Source: Paenibacillus_S sp043945595 (GTDB taxonomy: Bacteria > Bacillota > Bacilli > Paenibacillales > NBRC-103111). Taken from it: a DNA stretch of 64,000 nucleotides. Below are positions 36,200 to 45,395 of this stretch, in pieces. The notes below the pieces were generated by a model that was not told where the DNA came from, did not search any database, and saw only the letters and a list, made by a program, of their open reading frames with translations. A program made the position numbers and the translations under genes. The DNA is taken from positions 4,898,001 to 4,962,000 of the forward strand of contig NZ_JBIFNP010000001.1 in the NCBI RefSeq assembly GCF_043945595.1, read 5' to 3'. Position 1 is the first letter of the stretch. Each line of letters opens with the position of its first letter.

Positions 36200-37669
36200 T
36201 TAATCGAGCCATTTGTACACTTTGCCGGGATTCGTTTCTTCGCTGAACATCGGCAGATGAAAAACCGGCGTCCCCCGCTTCACATCGGAGGGCAGCTGCC
36301 CTTGGCCGATCGTCACAGGCGTTCCCATCGGCGCCATATCGAACAGCTCCTCCAGATCCTCCTGCAGCATCCGGACGCAGCCAAGCGACTGATCCTTGCC
36401 GATACTCGACGGCTTGTTCGTCCCATGGATCGCATACTCCGTGTCGGACAGCGTCATGCCCCGGCTGCCGAATTCCCCGTAGGACTTGCCGTTCGGATTG
36501 CGCACCTTCTCCGTAATCGCGAACGTGCCCTCCGGCGTACGCCCCGCCCCGAGCCCTACCGGATAATTGCGGACGATGAACGATCCGCTGACAACCGCAA
36601 GCCGGTGGCTGCTCTTATCGACGATGATTCGCAGCGGCTCGGTCAACGGCTTCATCAGGCCGCTCGCAGCAGGCCCTTGGCTGGTCATGCCGCTTCCCGC
36701 GGCATCCGCCGCAGCGAGAGGCTGCGGCCCCTCCCCCGGAACGGGGGACCCGGGGACAGCGGCGGGCATTTCCTTCAGCCACTGCTCCTTCTGCTGCTCG
36801 AACAGCTGCTCCATATACGGCGTGACGCCGGGAAGCGTATTCAGCGGATACGGCTGATTCAGCTCCTGCAGGCTGGCAGGCGCCCTGCCTTGCTTACGCA
36901 CATAAGCTGCAACCGCCGACCGCGCCACGAGCTCCTGCTCGCGCTGCTCGGCCCAGGAGCGGTAAATCGCCTGCGGCTTCGAAGGCTCGGTCGGCTGACA
37001 GGCGCAGCTCTCCGCATCGTGGTAGATGATCCGCTGCTGCGAGGCATCCTCCTTGCCTTCGACGGACAGCAGAATATCGGGCGGCTGCGGCCAGGAAATC
37101 CAGCGGCCGTCCTCCGTCTTCTTGCCGGATGCCAGGATGGCGTAGCTGTTCAGCCGCTCTTGCAGCAGCATTTGCTGCAGCGCCGCGCCGACGTTCTCCT
37201 TGCTCCTGGCGCCTGCGACGTAGTATACCTTCGTCTGCTGCACCTGCTCCGGCGTGACCCCCTGCGGCAGAGGGGACACGGCCTGCTCCCGCTGCTGCAG
37301 CGCGTCGTTCACCGACCAGGGCAGGAGCAGCACGCCGGCAGCCACCAGCAGGGCCGCGGCAGCCCCGCGCAGCCGGGAGCGGAAGCGCTGCCTCCGCCTG
37401 CTCCGTTCCCACTGGCGCAGCGATTGCTCGGACTCGGGAGAGAAGGTCATCGTCCGCTCCTCGAAAGCTTCGTAAATTTCCCCTGCCTGCTTATAGCAAT
37501 AAAGCGCTTTCCCGCGCTTTCCTTGCGCATCGTACTCTCGTCCTAACAAATACCATGCCATCTTGTTACCGGGATGCTGGCGGACATACTCCTTCAGATA
37601 CATCGGATTGTCCAGCAAATGCTGCTGAAACAGCTGCTGCAGCTGCTCTTCATGCTCCTTCGGCTTCAT
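36200..37669 (-). CDS. L,D-transpeptidase (YkuD) with membrane anchor and TPR-like N-terminus
   Basis: About 489 residues from ATG 37667-37669 (MKPKEHEEQLQQLFQ) behind GGAGGGGGG. Cytosolic N-terminus with a TPR-like unit (MAWYLLGREYDAQGKRGKALY), a transmembrane helix (AAAALLVAAGVLLLPW, about residue 115), an external linker region, then a YkuD domain: LRIIVDKSSHRLAVV, TPEGTFAITEKV, AIHGTNKPSSIG and SLGCVRM with catalytic His and Cys. It makes 3-3 cross-links or attaches proteins to peptidoglycan, likely in spore or wall maturation. The TPR-like head in the cytosol is unusual. Confidence 0.92.
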   Translation of the reverse strand: MKPKEHEEQLQQLFQQHLLDNPMYLKEYVRQHPGNKMAWYLLGREYDAQGKRGKALYCYKQAGEIYEAFEERTMTFSPESEQSLRQWERSRRRQRFRSRLRGAAAALLVAAGVLLLPWSVNDALQQREQAVSPLPQGVTPEQVQQTKVYYVAGARSKENVGAALQQMLLQERLNSYAILASGKKTEDGRWISWPQPPDILLSVEGKEDASQQRIIYHDAESCACQPTEPSKPQAIYRSWAEQREQELVARSAVAAYVRKQGRAPASLQELNQPYPLNTLPGVTPYMEQLFEQQKEQWLKEMPAAVPGSPVPGEGPQPLAAADAAGSGMTSQGPAASGLMKPLTEPLRIIVDKSSHRLAVVSGSFIVRNYPVGLGAGRTPEGTFAITEKVRNPNGKSYGEFGSRGMTLSDTEYAIHGTNKPSSIGKDQSLGCVRMLQEDLEELFDMAPMGTPVTIGQGQLPSDVKRGTPVFHLPMFSEETNPGKVYKWLD

Positions 37670-37744
37670 TCCAGCCCCCCTCCTCACGGCAGCATTTCTC
37701 AAACAGGTCTTTTTACGTATATCGGTTCCCTTCGTCCATTTTTA

Positions 37745-37790
37745 AAGAAAAAACACCTCCGTCCGCGTTTTCCTCGAACAAAGGTGTCTT
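37745..37790 (-). terminator. Terminator of the HD-GYP gene
   Basis: Minus-strand ACACCT pairs with AGGTGT, followed by TTTTTTCTTT. Confidence 0.7.
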
Positions 37791-37797
37791 GAATAGC

Positions 37798-38556
37798 CTA
37801 TTCTTCAGCAGGCATATCAGCCAGCGGGTTATTCTCATAGCCGGCCAAATAATGGCGTTCCTTCATTACTTTCTCGAAAGCTTCCACTACGTGCGGATCG
37901 AAATGCGTTCCCTTGCAGCGGATCAGCTCTTCGACTCCCTCGCGGTAGCTTCTTCCCTTGGCATAAGGCCGGTCGGTCGTCATCGCGTCAAAAGCGTCGG
38001 CAACAGCCACAATCCTTGCAAGATAAGGAATCTGTTCTCCCCTCAAGCCCTCGGGATACCCGGTTCCGTCCATTTTTTCATGATGGTACTTTGCCACTTC
38101 GGTCGCCTGCAGCATCCGGTGCTCCGGCTCCATCTTCGATAAAATTCTGGCGCCGATCGTCGTGTGGGATATCATGACCTGAAATTCCTCGCCGTTCAAG
38201 CTGTCCGTCTTCAGCAGAACCCGGTCGGGAACGCCGATTTTGCCGATATCGTGCATCAAAGCGACTTCATAAAAGAGCTTCGCTTCCTCCGCATCCATTC
38301 CCAGCTCTCTTGCAATCCATAAGGAATACAGCGCCACTCTGGAAGAGTGCCCTGCCGTATAAGGATCGCGGGAATCCAAAGCCAATACGAGCGAACGGAT
38401 GACGCTCATGGAAAACAGCTGCTCCTTGGCGGCGACGCTGTCCTTCAACCCTTCAGCCGACTGCAGTTTAAACGTTAGCTCCAGGTTCCGCCTCTCCAAT
38501 TCATCGATTCTGTTTTGCAGATGCAGTAAGTCGGACACCTTGTTCGCCCCCACCAT
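37798..38556 (-). CDS. HD-GYP domain phosphodiesterase
   Basis: 252 residues. A short coiled-coil N-terminus (LLHLQNRIDELERRNLELTF) precedes the HD-GYP domain: DPYTAGHSSRVALYS, LMHDIGKIGVPD (HD), HTTIGARIL, YHHEKMDGTGYPEGL (HxxxxDGxGYP, the GYP motif), ADAFDAMTTDRPY. Metal ligands are all present, so it should degrade c-di-GMP or a related dinucleotide. It is soluble, without receiver domain. The start is uncertain (ATG 38556 lacks a good ribosome site; a GTG at about codon 8 has GGGGG). Confidence 0.9.
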   Translation of the reverse strand: MVGANKVSDLLHLQNRIDELERRNLELTFKLQSAEGLKDSVAAKEQLFSMSVIRSLVLALDSRDPYTAGHSSRVALYSLWIARELGMDAEEAKLFYEVALMHDIGKIGVPDRVLLKTDSLNGEEFQVMISHTTIGARILSKMEPEHRMLQATEVAKYHHEKMDGTGYPEGLRGEQIPYLARIVAVADAFDAMTTDRPYAKGRSYREGVEELIRCKGTHFDPHVVEAFEKVMKERHYLAGYENNPLADMPAEE

Positions 38557-38649
38557 TTACGGATTTATGTCCTTTATCATAATCGAAAAGGCCCATGATG
38601 TGAAGGGATGGGACGCTCTTCGCATCATGAGCCCGGAGCCAGTTTCAGC

Positions 38650-40272
38650 CTATTCGCCGAGCTTCGTCAAGGGCCGTAAAACAACGGCTCTTGCTGTCTC
38701 CTCCCACTGAACATCCAAACCGGTTTCCTCGGCAAAAAATCGGACCGGGACGTACGTATTTCCGTCCTTGATGTAAGGTGCCGTATCCGTTGCTTTCACT
38801 GTTCCCGGCTGTCCTTTCACCTGCTTCTCGATCCCGGTTTGGCCGATGTGCAGCACGACCGTGACATCCCCCTTCGTCAGCTGAACGCTCCGGTCCTCTT
38901 CCTTGTATTCGACCTTGTAGCCGAGCGCTTCGGTGACCGCTCTAACCGGCACCATGGTGCGTCCGTTTACGATCTCGGGCTGCACCTCAAAGGAGATCGG
39001 CGTGGAGCCGAGCACGACTTTGACTTCATCGTTTTGCGGCAAGCCGGTCGGAAGCTGATACGGGGTGAGCCTGCGCACTTTATTGTTAAAAGCATCGGCA
39101 GCATAAATGCTGCCGTCCGCCGCTGCCGCCACATCCATCGGCTTCTGGAATTGAGCCGTCCGCTCCGTTCCGTCGGCTTCGCCTGTCCGCTGCCGAGGAT
39201 CCCCAGCCAGGGTTGTCACCTCACCGTCCAGCAAGTAACGGATGGAATGGTTCATACTGTCTGCAATCACCAGCCCGCCCTCCGGCGTCAGCGCTATTCC
39301 CTGAGGGAAGTTAAAGCGGGCAGCCCCGGCCTTCCCGTCGGCGTAGGCCCCTTGAGCATACAGGCTGGCCGGTTCATAGGCGGCGCCTGCCGCAGCGCTG
39401 CCACCCGCAACGGTCATAACCTGCCCTTTGCCAAAATCCATATAACGAATCCGCTGGTTGCCGGAGTCGCTAATGTAAAGGTTGCCCTGGTCGTCCAGCG
39501 CCAGGCCTGAGGGCTCGTTGAATTTAGCCTCCGCAATGCTGCCGTCCCGGAAATCGCCGGAAGGTACCACCTGCCCCGGTGTAACCTCGACGAGCCGGGA
39601 GGAGGGAGCCGTCAATGTCGTCGTGCGTCCATCGGGGCTGATGCGGCGGATGACGTGATTTAACGTGTCCGCTACATATACGGTGCCGTCGGAAGCCACC
39701 GCTACATCCTGCGGATGATCAAAGGCCGCCTCCAAGCCTTGTCCGTCTTTAAGTCCGATTTGCCCGCTTCCGGCAATCGTCGTCACCCTACCGGAGGCAT
39801 CCACCTTGCGGATGGCATGATTGCCCGCATCCGCTACATATATGCTGCCGCCACGGTCCGAGGCAAGGCCCATCGGCTCCTGAAAAACCGACAGGTCGGC
39901 CGTGCCGTCCAACCGCGCGCCGAGCGGACTCCCTTTGCCGTCCTTCCAGGCGATCAAGCCGGCATAGGTACTCACGCTATCCCCCGCGATACGGCGGAGC
40001 AGATGATTCTTGGTATCCGCCACAAGAAGAATGCCATCCAGCTGCACCAGCAGTCCGGACGGGCTGCGGAAGGTGGCGTACAGGCGGGCTGCGCTGCCGC
40101 TTCCGTCATCCCCCAGTCCGGCATAGGTGGAAACATCCATCATGATCCGTCCGGTATCCGTCCTGAGACTGTCGTTGGACAAGGACGGCGCGTCGGCCCA
40201 AGCCGGGGCACCGCCAATCAACAGGCATGCCGCCATTGCGGCCGCAGCGAGCCTTTGTGCTGTTATTTTCAT
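38650..40272 (-). CDS. Secreted NHL-repeat protein with C-terminal copper-amine-oxidase-N domain
   Basis: 540 residues. Sec signal MKITAQRLAAAAMAACLLIG ending APAWA. Six or so NHL blades: VADTKNHLLRRI, IYVADAGNHAIRKV, VYVADTLNHVIRRI, LYISDSGNQRIRYM, VIADSMNHSIRYL, IYAADAFNNKVRRL. The C-terminus (NGRTMVPVRAVTEALGYKV and YVPVRFFAEETGLDVQWE) is a Cu_amine_oxidN1-like stalk domain common in Paenibacillus surface proteins. Probably a secreted ligand-binding propeller. It follows the FecR/cohesin gene by 30 nt in the same direction. Confidence 0.88.
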   Translation of the reverse strand: MKITAQRLAAAAMAACLLIGGAPAWADAPSLSNDSLRTDTGRIMMDVSTYAGLGDDGSGSAARLYATFRSPSGLLVQLDGILLVADTKNHLLRRIAGDSVSTYAGLIAWKDGKGSPLGARLDGTADLSVFQEPMGLASDRGGSIYVADAGNHAIRKVDASGRVTTIAGSGQIGLKDGQGLEAAFDHPQDVAVASDGTVYVADTLNHVIRRISPDGRTTTLTAPSSRLVEVTPGQVVPSGDFRDGSIAEAKFNEPSGLALDDQGNLYISDSGNQRIRYMDFGKGQVMTVAGGSAAAGAAYEPASLYAQGAYADGKAGAARFNFPQGIALTPEGGLVIADSMNHSIRYLLDGEVTTLAGDPRQRTGEADGTERTAQFQKPMDVAAAADGSIYAADAFNNKVRRLTPYQLPTGLPQNDEVKVVLGSTPISFEVQPEIVNGRTMVPVRAVTEALGYKVEYKEEDRSVQLTKGDVTVVLHIGQTGIEKQVKGQPGTVKATDTAPYIKDGNTYVPVRFFAEETGLDVQWEETARAVVLRPLTKLGE

Positions 40273-40302
40273 TGGTTTCTCCTTTGATTACGTATTACGG
40301 TA

Positions 40303-42418
40303 TTAGTTCACAGGAATAACAATCGGAGCTTCTGACGGGCTCATCTCCCGCACGACATTCCCTGCTTTGTCCACCACTTTATAGGATACCAGCTTGACGT
40401 TCAGCTGGTTGGCGTTCGTTCCGTTCCATACCAGCGGAATCGAGACAAGCTGCTGCTCTCCGTGCACCTCCAGCGGACTGGGGCTGCCGGCTGCTCCGGA
40501 GTACAGCATAGCCGCATAGATCAGCTCCGAGTCCGCACTGCCGCTCGTCTGCTTCAGCAATTCCACGCTTTGAGGCTGCGCGCCGAAAACCGTGTTCAGA
40601 TCCTTCGAAACATGCCCGTCTCCTTGATAGCTGAGACGGTTGTCATACACCAGGTGCACCTCCACACCGTAAAAGGCCTGCGAGCCCGTCAAATTTTTCA
40701 TAGACAGCGTTGCGGTCAGCGACTGATTATTTCTAGTCGCAGAAGTCAGAGTAATCCCCGATGACCTGTCCACCGTAATGGCCGGAATGGCGACCGCCGT
40801 GCTTTGTACGCCGCCCAGCTCGGACGTCGCCGTCAGCTTATCATAGACGGCGATTCCGCCCGCTGCCCCCAAAGAGCTGAGCGGAATCCGCACCTCCTGC
40901 TCGCCGTTCCCGTTCGCTTGGGCGATGAGCGTTCCGTTATTCCATATCTTGATCAAGGCGGCGGCCGGCGCCTTGAGAACAACCGCCGGCTCGGACGTCG
41001 TTACTGCCGCCGTCGGGCTGATAAGGACTGGCGGTTCCGTCACGGCCGGCGGCGTAACCGTTCCGCCTCCGTTGGAGCCGGAGCTCTTGTGACCGCTGCC
41101 GCCGCCGGTTGTTACCGTCGTTGCCGAGGCCGACGCTCCCTTGGCCTCGTTCGCCTTCCGGGCCGCTTCAAACCGCTTTTGTTCCTCCGGGCTAAGCCCG
41201 GAAACAAACTGCTCCATGAGCTTCTGGTTCTGCTCCGTCCATGCCTGCTTGTTGGCTTCCTCCAGCTGGCTGCGCTCATGCTCCAGCCTCTGCAGCAGAT
41301 CTCCAAGCTTCTCTTTATTGATCTGGATCTGCTCCTGCTCCTTCACATAGCGAAGCTGCTCCTGTGCCGCCTGCTCCTTGAGCTTTTCGACTTCAGGGTC
41401 CGATGCCGGACACCTTGTCCAGAGACGGCACGTTGTTCAAATCAATTTTTTTGAGCTGATCTTCGATTCTGGAATTGGCTTCATCAATGACTTGGCGCTC
41501 GATCTTTTTCCGGTCAACCGCCTCTTTAGCCAGATTCGGGATAAAGCGGTCGAAATTATCGGCTGCTTTATCAAGATCCGCTTGATCTTTAAATTTAAGG
41601 ATCGACGGCTCGTCCGGCTTTTGAAGCCCTTTATTCAGGTCATCCAGCAATTTTTGCCTGATCTGCTCGTTTTCCCGCTGCGTTTCCAGCGTGTTTCTGA
41701 TCATCGCTTCAATGACGCTGGGCGAAGCCGTGCTGACGATGTGGCCAATGTCCACCGTACCCACCTGCAGCCGCAAATCCGAGCCTGTCGAGCGGGTGTC
41801 CGCCGTAAACTGCTGCGCCGGATATACCAGGACGGAATGCTGCATTTGCCCGGCATCTCCCGATCCTCCATCCGGTCCGGGGGTGGTCGTCGTCGCTCTG
41901 ACAACGCCTGATCCGACAGCCAGCGTCGTTTCTCCGGTCGTTCTATCCACACTCGTAAACAACAGGGTGCCCCTCACCCCCATGACGGCCGTCGGCGTTT
42001 CCACTTCAAACTCATCCTCAGAGCTGACCAGGCTCTTGACTTTCATCCAGGCCGATCCGGCCCATAATTTGAGCTTGGAAATCTTGCCGTTCCCTTGCTC
42101 GGCCAAGTCCGATATGTATACATCCGCGTTTTCCCCAACCGTAATCTCGTCGTCATCGTTCGCCAGACTCAACACCACAGAAGAAGAAGCTCCCGTAGAA
42201 ATTAAATCCCCTTGATTCAAGCTCATCTCTTCATACACGGTATAAGAGCGCGAGCCGCCCGATCTCTGCACGCTGACGTCCCCGTTCACTTCAACGACAA
42301 TCGCAGCCCGGGCGGATTGGGCCCATGCCGGTTTTATGGACATCATGAACGAGAGTACAGCAAACACAGCGCACAGTGCGTAAATCACCGAAGCGTTTCT
42401 TATTCCGCTGAACATCCT
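40303..42418 (-). CDS. Secreted FecR-domain / coiled-coil / cohesin-like protein, frameshifted
   Basis: Corrected length 704 residues. Signal peptide MFSGIRNASVIYALCAVFAV (ATG 42416-42418), FecR domain (VVEVNGDVSVQRSG, GDLISTGASSSVVLSL, TPTAVMGVRGTLLFTSV), a long charged helical region, a Ser/Gly/Pro linker, then a cohesin-like beta domain (LTATLSMKNLTGSQAFYGVEV, LSYQGDG). The frame breaks at VSGIGP-stop; removing one base in TCGGACC (41397-41403, minus reading) gives VSGMDPEVEKLKEQAAQEQ and joins the second ORF. FecR domains outside iron-sigma systems bind surface ligands; the role here is unknown. Confidence 0.85.
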
Positions 42419-42604
42419 TCTCCTGCTTACTTCTATCCTAATCACATGAAAGCTCCTCTCCAACCTTCGTTACAAGACTTTCATACGCATCTATCTCTCT
42501 ATTAATTTTAAATTGGGAGACAACGGTTGGCAATGCAAAACTTGACAGCCTCCGCCCGCAAAAACCGCCCGTCTTCTTTCCCTCAAAATCTTTCCCGCAA
42601 ATCT

Positions 42605-44431
42605 TTATGACCGCTTCTTGTCCCGGCTTGCAGGCGCCTGGATCCATCCCTTCACTTCAAACAGCTTCAACGGGATGCTTTTTCCTTTCATCAGCTTCTC
42701 GCCTACCGGGTTGTATTCAAAATATTCCTTTGTCAGCTCATAGGTGGACTCGGAAACGAGAATCTGGTTAGCGCTTGTATTGGATTCGATCCGCGCCGCG
42801 GTGTTCACATTGTCCCCGATCGCCGTATAATCGACGCGAAGATAGGAACCGATATTGCCGACAACGACATCCCCGGTATTGATGCCGATTCCGACGCTGA
42901 TGGTCACCCCGTACTTGTCCAGCACCTCCTCGCGCACCTTCTCCATCCCTTTCTGAATTTCATAGGCGGTCCTGACGGCGTAGTAGGGATGGTCCGGCAC
43001 ATCGAGCGGCGCATTGTACAGAATCATCGCGGCGTCGCCGATGAATTTATCGATCGTTCCGTGGTTGTGCAAAGCTTTTTCCGTAATCAAATCAAACATC
43101 ATATTGAGAAAATCGACGACCTCCTCCGGCTTCAGCTTCTCGGATAAAGGCGTGAAGCCTCTGACATCAAGGAAAAGCACCGTCAAATTTTTGCTGATGC
43201 CGCCCAGCTTGATTTCAGAATCGCTGCTTGCGATTTCTTTTACGAGATCCGGGGAAATATAGCGCCCGAACTGCTTGGTGATATAATTTTTCTGTTTCGT
43301 TTCGAAATACGTTTTCATCGCAATATTGCCCAAATACGATACCAGTCCGCTCGCCACCGCTCCTACCGTTTCAATATAAATATCGCTGTAGGCAAAAGTA
43401 ATATATTGAAGGACGAGCAGCGCAGCCGAGCCTGCGAATACGGCAATAATGCCTGCGATCGCCTTCAGGCGCCAGGTGAGGAAGCCGAATAATAAGATCA
43501 TGAAGGCAGCCAATACCAGCGTTGCTATATTACCGATCGGGGAAATCAGCTTCTGATTCAAGATTTGATTCAATATATTCGCATGGGCGTAGACCAGATG
43601 CATATGCCGTTCGACGGGTGTAGTGCCTTCATCGGAGCCGGGGGCCGTATAGCCGATCAGGATAATACGGTCTTTGAACGTCTGAGGAGGGATGTCGCCT
43701 TTCAGCACACGGGCGAAGGAAACCGTCTCGAACTGGTATTCGAGCGCATCCCATTTGATGAGCATTTCCGATTTGGGACGATTTTGCCGCAGCGGGATGC
43801 GCTCGAATTTCGACACGTCAGCTCCCGCCAGCTGCGCCATGGCAAGGCCAAGAGAAGGGAAGACGCCTTCAGGCGAATTGATCTGCAGCCAGTTCGAGCG
43901 GATCACCCCATCCGTATCATAGGCGGCGTTAATATGCGCCCTCTGCACGAAGGGCCGGAACAGCGGCAGCGGCTGCTCCATCTCTCTGGCCATCATCCAC
44001 TCGCCCTCCCGCACCTTGGTCGAGCGGTCGAACTCCCCCTCCAGCTTCGCATGCGAGGGCAGCACGATGTTATTATGCTTGGCCAGCTCCTGCGCCAGCA
44101 AAGCATCGCTGTCGGGATTGGCACCATTGGTATACAGTTCGATATCGAAGCCGATGACGTTCGCCCCGGCCTGCTCCAAAATTTGAATGAGCTGCGAATA
44201 GACTTTGCGGTCCCACGGATATGGGCCTACCGACTTAATCGAGTCGGAGTCAATCCCGACGACCACAATATTTTCATTAGGGGCGCCGCTCATCGATTGC
44301 TTCAAATTAAAATCATACATCCGGTCCGATAAAACCTTCCATACACCGAACACGAGGAACAGGAAGCAGATGAGAACGATAATGGCATTGCCGATCGTGA
44401 TAACGGCAGACTTGCTTAACGCTTTTTTCAT
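42605..44431 (-). CDS. CHASE2-domain adenylate cyclase (class III)
   Basis: 608 residues: TM1, an external CHASE2 sensor (IVVVGIDSDSIKSVGPYPW, ANVIGFDIELYT, FKDRIILIGYTAPGSDEG), three further spans (about residues 300-375), then a class III cyclase domain. Catalytic residues are visible: FLDVRGFT and GDAAM (metal Asp), DKFIGD (adenine-selecting Lys), YTAIGDNVNTAARIE (Asn/Arg). It should make cAMP in response to an outside signal. CHASE2 cyclases are mostly cyanobacterial and proteobacterial and rarer in Firmicutes. First gene of the block with FecR/cohesin and NHL proteins. Confidence 0.92.
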   Translation of the reverse strand: MKKALSKSAVITIGNAIIVLICFLFLVFGVWKVLSDRMYDFNLKQSMSGAPNENIVVVGIDSDSIKSVGPYPWDRKVYSQLIQILEQAGANVIGFDIELYTNGANPDSDALLAQELAKHNNIVLPSHAKLEGEFDRSTKVREGEWMMAREMEQPLPLFRPFVQRAHINAAYDTDGVIRSNWLQINSPEGVFPSLGLAMAQLAGADVSKFERIPLRQNRPKSEMLIKWDALEYQFETVSFARVLKGDIPPQTFKDRIILIGYTAPGSDEGTTPVERHMHLVYAHANILNQILNQKLISPIGNIATLVLAAFMILLFGFLTWRLKAIAGIIAVFAGSAALLVLQYITFAYSDIYIETVGAVASGLVSYLGNIAMKTYFETKQKNYITKQFGRYISPDLVKEIASSDSEIKLGGISKNLTVLFLDVRGFTPLSEKLKPEEVVDFLNMMFDLITEKALHNHGTIDKFIGDAAMILYNAPLDVPDHPYYAVRTAYEIQKGMEKVREEVLDKYGVTISVGIGINTGDVVVGNIGSYLRVDYTAIGDNVNTAARIESNTSANQILVSESTYELTKEYFEYNPVGEKLMKGKSIPLKLFEVKGWIQAPASRDKKRS

Positions 44432-44524
44432 GAGTGTCCCCCCACCTAAGTTTCGTTAATTATATTAACATAATTTTCCGAAGGGAGAGTTAAAATTTCA
44501 GTCAAAATTCGATATTTTCCTATG

Positions 44525-44575
44525 AAAAAAAGCCCTCTTTCCCGGGACTTTCGACCTGGAAAAGAAGGCTTTTTA
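44525..44575 (-). terminator. Terminator of the ferredoxin gene
   Basis: AAAAAGCC and GGCTTTTT with extended AAGAA/TTCTT-like pairing around a 30-nt loop; T tract on the minus strand just after the fer stop. Confidence 0.8.
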
Positions 44576-44587
44576 TCGCATAAGTGC

Positions 44588-44821
44588 TTAGTTGAAAGGA
44601 GCGTCCGCCACTTTGATGGAGTCCGTAGGGCATCCATCTTGCGCATCCTGCAAATCATCGTACAGATCTTCAGGAATTTCGGTTGCGCCTTTGTTGCCGT
44701 CGCCGTCGAAAATAACTTCAGCCAAGCCCTCATCGTCGTAATCGTAAATGTCTGGAGCCGTTGCACCACAAGCTCCACATGCAATACAGGTATCTTTATC
44801 TACCCAAGTGTATTTAGCCAT
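44588..44821 (-). CDS. fer: 4Fe-4S ferredoxin
   Basis: 77 residues from ATG 44819-44821 (MAKYTWVDKDTCIACGACG), behind AGGAGG; the longer upstream frame is not used. Cluster ligands are in CIACGACGATAPDIYDYD and DGCPTDSIKV, as in B. subtilis Fer. Small acidic electron carrier. Monocistronic. Confidence 0.96.
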   Translation of the reverse strand: MAKYTWVDKDTCIACGACGATAPDIYDYDDEGLAEVIFDGDGNKGATEIPEDLYDDLQDAQDGCPTDSIKVADAPFN

Positions 44822-44881
44822 CTCTACATTCCTCCTAATTTGTAACCTCATCCTAAAATATAATATAAAACAAACCAAAGT

Positions 44882-45394
44882 TCAAATGGAAAGTCTATAA
44901 CGTTCCTGAATCATAGATGCAATAGAAGAGATATCATCGGGATCAAAGCTGGGGATTCCCCTGCTTACAGCATATTCCCTCAACGCCTGCGGAGTGACTG
45001 CCGCAATAGGCTTTTCAGGCAGCTGATCCAGCAAGGAAGCCTGCTCCGGACTGCGGAACAGGGCGATTTTATCGTGAGGCCCCTGCTTGAAGCCCTCTAT
45101 CAGAACCAGGTCCAGCTCAGCTAGCGGCAGCGCAGCAATGACCGTCTCCAGATCTTCAAAAGTCTGCTTCCGGTAGAGCCGGTAAGCATCGGGAGAGACC
45201 ACTACGGTCGCCTGTGCCCCCGCTTCAATAAACAGCGTGGAATCCGCGCCCGCCGCTTCCTTATAGTGTCCATGACCGTCATGTTTGATTACCGCGGTCC
45301 TTACGCCTAATGCTGTAAAATAACGGACCAGCTTTGTGACCAGCGTTGTTTTGCCGCTGTTCGAAAAGCCTGCCAATCCTACAATCGCCGCCAT
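44882..45394 (-). CDS. mobB: Molybdopterin-guanine dinucleotide biosynthesis adaptor MobB
   Basis: 170 residues. P-loop GFSNSGKTTLVTKLV, then AVIKHDGHGHY with conserved His, ADSTLFIEAGAQATVVVS and LVLIEGFKQ. GTP-binding helper that aids MobA in attaching GMP to molybdopterin. It starts 1-2 nt after the dinB stop, so the two are translated from one mRNA. No other molybdenum cofactor gene is in the window. Confidence 0.93.
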   Translation of the reverse strand: MAAIVGLAGFSNSGKTTLVTKLVRYFTALGVRTAVIKHDGHGHYKEAAGADSTLFIEAGAQATVVVSPDAYRLYRKQTFEDLETVIAALPLAELDLVLIEGFKQGPHDKIALFRSPEQASLLDQLPEKPIAAVTPQALREYAVSRGIPSFDPDDISSIASMIQERYRLSI

Positions 45395-45395
45395 C

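Noticed and set aside
36257..37546. 429-codon plus-strand ORF
   Set aside because: Antisense to the L,D-transpeptidase; Arg/Leu-rich shadow.
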